Made by a program: the position numbers and the translations under genes. The notes under the pieces are model-generated. The model was not told the DNA's origin. It did not search any database and saw only the letters and a program-made list of their open reading frames with translations. A DNA stretch of 8,215 nt from Candidatus Omnitrophota bacterium (GTDB taxonomy: Bacteria > Omnitrophota > Gorgyraeia > Duberdicusellales > 4484-171): NCBI GenBank assembly GCA_016939345.1, contig JAFGHG010000107.1:1-8215 (forward strand), given 5' to 3'. Every line of letters starts with the position of its first letter. Position 1 is the stretch's first letter. Below are positions 5,777 through 8,215 of the stretch, one piece after another.

Positions 5777-7111
5777 TTAATGATCGCGGTTAATCCTCAT
5801 CGGGCTGAAAAAATAGCTTAATACCAATACTGATGAAAATAAGGGTAAAAGCATTATCCTTATCAGATACCGAAGAAAGATTCCGGAAAAATTTGCCATA
5901 AAAAACCCGTTTATAAGAAAGGCTATTGACGAAAAAACAAGAAAAGGAAATGTTTGCGAATTTCTGAACTTTTTGCAAAAGAAGGCTATAGAAAGACCGA
6001 TTATATTTACTAAATAGCTTAAATAATATGCTTGCTTTAATATTACACTCAAGAATCTGATATTGTAACCATACCTTGTAACCAAAGCCTGTTTTTCTCT
6101 GTTTGAAAGCCGGGGCATAAATTGGTTCATATGTTTTCTTATGATGGTACTGTCACTCTTCAATATAAACCAGCAACCCATGTCCATTAATAAATGGTAA
6201 GTATTATTTGCCGATATTCTGGCTAAAGCCCCCGACCTGTTTTTTACTGACCAGATCAAAAATCTTTTTGTTTCCCGGTTTATTTGATCTTTGTTTCCAA
6301 GCCTGTCCAAAAAATTCCCCGCATGCCATAACATCGCCTGCGAACCTCGGCCGGCACCAAGCATATCTTCATAGACATCCTTATTTTTAGCCAGCGAAGA
6401 ATCAGGGGCTTCTTTTATATAGGACCTAAAGGTCTCGGGTGCGTCGGTAATAATTCTTGCGGTTAGAAAAGAATATTTTTTTTCGGGGAAAAAACGAAAT
6501 TCACCTTCAATAAAATAATTAATCGAGGCGGACAAAAGCACTAAAAATAAAAATAAGCCTGCGATGAGCATTAACCGCCCCACCTCTCTTCTCTCAAAAA
6601 GCTGCCACCAGATAAATCCGGTCAGAGGAAACAAAGCAATATTGCCATAATGGGCAATAAAAGAGATAGCCAAGATAGCATAAAGGACCAGATCTTTATC
6701 TCCTCTCAAAATTAAAAATAAAGCTAAAAGCCCGGCAGATGTATAGACATCACTAAGGACAGCAATCGTTAGCAGGCTGATCCCGGAAAAAAACAACGAG
6801 ATAAGACCGTAAAACAGGTTTTTCCTAAAATATTTCAAAAGCATTACCAAAGAATAGGCCAGGATCAAACTCTGAAAAACAGGAAAACCCCAAACCCAAA
6901 AAATACTGACAAATGGCTTGAGCAAAAATGAAGTGAGCGTAAGGGCATGGGGACTGGTTTCGAAAAACATTGCTGCTTTCAGGTAACGCTCCGAATCCGG
7001 GCAGATTATCGGATAAAAACCGGTTAAGGGTAGCTTGAAAAAAGGCAATATAAATAATACTGCGAAAGAGATAAAATCTCTTTTTACCCAATTTTTTATT
7101 GCCAGGTACAT
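5777..7111 (-). CDS. Polytopic membrane protein, candidate GT-C glycosyltransferase
   Basis: A 444-residue integral membrane protein. Hydrophobic segments lie at about 13-33, 62-92 (possibly two), 99-119, 122-136, 141-165, 180-198, 361-379, 388-408 and 416-434. A polar stretch at about 200-360 separates the two blocks. After the first segment comes PDSERYLKAA (38-47): an acidic motif in the first outer loop is where GT-C enzymes (PMT/ArnT/oligosaccharide families) carry their catalytic Asp or Glu. The 7-nt gap to a polyprenol-phosphate-type GT2 fits a pair in which one enzyme loads the lipid carrier and the other uses it outside. The GT-C role is inference; a flippase or an unrelated membrane protein remains possible. 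No ribosome site is visible, so translational coupling to the preceding gene is likely. Confidence 0.75.
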   Translation of the reverse strand: MYLAIKNWVKRDFISFAVLFILPFFKLPLTGFYPIICPDSERYLKAAMFFETSPHALTLTSFLLKPFVSIFWVWGFPVFQSLILAYSLVMLLKYFRKNLFYGLISLFFSGISLLTIAVLSDVYTSAGLLALFLILRGDKDLVLYAILAISFIAHYGNIALFPLTGFIWWQLFERREVGRLMLIAGLFLFLVLLSASINYFIEGEFRFFPEKKYSFLTARIITDAPETFRSYIKEAPDSSLAKNKDVYEDMLGAGRGSQAMLWHAGNFLDRLGNKDQINRETKRFLIWSVKNRSGALARISANNTYHLLMDMGCWFILKSDSTIIRKHMNQFMPRLSNREKQALVTRYGYNIRFLSVILKQAYYLSYLVNIIGLSIAFFCKKFRNSQTFPFLVFSSIAFLINGFFMANFSGIFLRYLIRIMLLPLFSSVLVLSYFFSPMRINRDH

Positions 7112-7118
7112 TAACGGA

Positions 7119-7823
7119 TCAATTGATTTGATACTTAAAAATCCTCTTACGGAAAGTGAAATAAAATAAAAACATATCTAGCACAGTCTTAGCGCCGTCT
7201 ATTATCGATCTATATTTGACCCTACCGATCCTGGACCGGTAATTAATATGCGCCTCATAGCACCTGATATTCGGATTAACCCAGGCCTGCAATTTAAGCC
7301 TCATTCCGAACTCCATATCATAATTATCAGGAAGTATCTCATTTAAGATATCTTTTCTAAAGGCAATCATCCCCGACTGAGAATCTTTCAAGCCTATGGA
7401 AAAAAGAAACCTAATCAATGAGGAAAAAAACCTATTTGATTTCCTCTTTATCCAGGGCATAGCTCTTTTGTTGTTAAGGGGAAAACGGCAGCCGGAAATA
7501 AAATCGCACTTTTTTTCAGCAAGCTCTTCTATAAGCTTACCGCTTTCATCTACAGGATAAGAAGCATCAGAATCCATCATCAAAACAATATCTCCGCTGG
7601 CCTTTTCTAAACCTTTTCGGCAAGCTCTTCCGTAGCCTCTTTTTGATAAAAAACAGACAGAAGCATTATGTCTACGGGCTATATCAGCACTGCTATCGCT
7701 AGAATTATTATCGACTACGATGACCTCATCAAAGAACAAAGGCCTGTTGCTGAGTATATATTCAAGACCCTGCTCTTCGTTGTAGCATGGCAGGATCAAA
7801 GAAACTTTTTTATCCTTATACAT
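7119..7823 (-). CDS. Family 2 glycosyltransferase, polyprenol-phosphate sugar synthase type
   Basis: A GT-A enzyme of 234 residues resembling dolichol/undecaprenyl-phosphate mannosyl- or glucosyltransferases, which move a sugar from a nucleotide donor to the lipid carrier on the cytoplasmic face. Seen in order: SLILPCYNEEQGL (8-20), VVDNNSSD (36-43), KRGYGRACRKGL (61-72), the metal/donor motif DSDAS (84-88), then SQSGM (148-152), DMEFGMRLKL (169-178) and YRSRIG (195-200). The C-terminus has only one weakly hydrophobic, amphipathic stretch (about 211-225), unlike relatives with two added membrane helices. The ATG lies 3 nt after the release-factor-like gene, with a weak AGAAGAA ahead of it. 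The donor and acceptor sugars cannot be read from sequence. Confidence 0.9.
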   Translation of the reverse strand: MYKDKKVSLILPCYNEEQGLEYILSNRPLFFDEVIVVDNNSSDSSADIARRHNASVCFLSKRGYGRACRKGLEKASGDIVLMMDSDASYPVDESGKLIEELAEKKCDFISGCRFPLNNKRAMPWIKRKSNRFFSSLIRFLFSIGLKDSQSGMIAFRKDILNEILPDNYDMEFGMRLKLQAWVNPNIRCYEAHINYRSRIGRVKYRSIIDGAKTVLDMFLFYFTFRKRIFKYQIN

Positions 7824-7826
7824 AAT

Positions 7827-8215
7827 CTATTCTTCTGCTACCTCTTTACGCAGTTCCTTTTTAACCGACTGCATCTTTTTATCTTTTAATATCTTTTCTT
7901 TAGCCCGCCTGGAACGCTTTCTTTTTTGGCGTCTGATCTTTTCTATGGTTTTTATTTTTTCTGACTTTCTGCCGAGAATAACAGCTTCTATCTTATTGAC
8001 CAGTATCCTTCTGGCAAAAAAACGGTTTAAACTTTGCGAACGCTCCTTCTGGCACTTGACTTCTATACCGCTGGGCCTGTGCTTTAAATAAACACAAGAA
8101 GAGGTCTTATTCACTTTCTGGCCTCCTCTTTTGCTGGCTAGAATAAACTTCTCTTCTATGTCGCTTTCTTTTATACCTAAAGAGCGCATTTTTTCCTCCA
8201 AAGCCCTGACCTTAT
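7827..8215 (-). CDS. GGQ-domain release-factor-like protein (mtRF-R/C12orf65 type), probably 5'-partial
   Basis: A stand-alone RF-1 (GGQ) domain protein expected to hydrolyse peptidyl-tRNA on stalled ribosomes or free large subunits. It has no codon-recognition domains. The core is KRGGQKVNKTSSCVYLKH, followed by SGIEVKCQKERSQSLNR; this wording is closer to mitochondrial C12orf65/mtRF-R than to ArfB (YaeJ). The C-terminus is a long basic tail (RRQKRKRSRRAKEK and on), suited to rRNA contact. The usual GPGGQ or GSGGQ reads KRGGQ here. The frame stays open to the window edge (KVRALEEKMRSLGI), and that stretch resembles the N-terminus of longer family members, so the start may lie outside. The alternative is ATG at 8189 with GGAGG at 8195-8199, giving 120 residues. 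It leads the operon with the two sugar genes, without an obvious functional tie. Confidence 0.88.
   Translation of the reverse strand, partial: KVRALEEKMRSLGIKESDIEEKFILASKRGGQKVNKTSSCVYLKHRPSGIEVKCQKERSQSLNRFFARRILVNKIEAVILGRKSEKIKTIEKIRRQKRKRSRRAKEKILKDKKMQSVKKELRKEVAEE

Overview
All credible genes in this window lie on the minus strand, so transcription runs from high to low coordinates. The DNA is AT-rich and densely packed, with strong GGAGG ribosome sites in front of several genes. A Rex redox repressor with a consensus TGTGAA-N4-TTCACA operator, a short ACT-type SerA, PilZ and radical SAM proteins, and a bacterial relative of the mitochondrial rescue factor mtRF-R point to a free-living, probably anaerobic or fermentative bacterium. 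The overall style resembles uncultured lineages such as Omnitrophota. That placement is an impression from protein style and was not tested.

Right part (about 8215 to 4535), translation rescue and sugar transfer. A GGQ release-factor-like gene, probably cut by the window edge, is followed after 3 nt by a family 2 polyprenol-phosphate-type glycosyltransferase. After 7 nt more comes a 444-residue polytopic membrane protein that may be a GT-C transferase using the lipid-linked sugar. A GT-B (family 4-like) glycosyltransferase follows under its own sigma70-type promoter. Its reading frame is broken close to the C-terminus, and the last 79 codons continue in another frame.

Middle part (about 4534 to 3643). 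There is a 358-base stretch with a cluster of small inverted repeats, a doubtful 52-codon ORF and a possible AT-rich terminator. Next is a 113-residue protein of unknown function, then a 192-base regulatory region. That region holds a near-consensus promoter (TTGACA, 17 bp, TATACT), a 22-bp perfect palindrome that is a textbook Rex operator overlapping the -10 box, and a second, weaker Rex-like site 138 bp upstream.

Left part (3642 to 1). rex, serC and serA form a tight operon (gaps of 16 and 11 nt). It couples an NADH sensor to the first two serine-synthesis steps, of which SerA reduces NAD+ to NADH. After a 57-base gap with an extended -10 promoter, a PilZ (c-di-GMP receptor type) gene is followed 7 nt later by the start of a radical SAM protein that leaves the window.

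The most interesting system is the predicted redox-gated serine operon: Rex repressing itself together with serC and serA. No tRNA, rRNA, CRISPR array or complete mobile element was seen.
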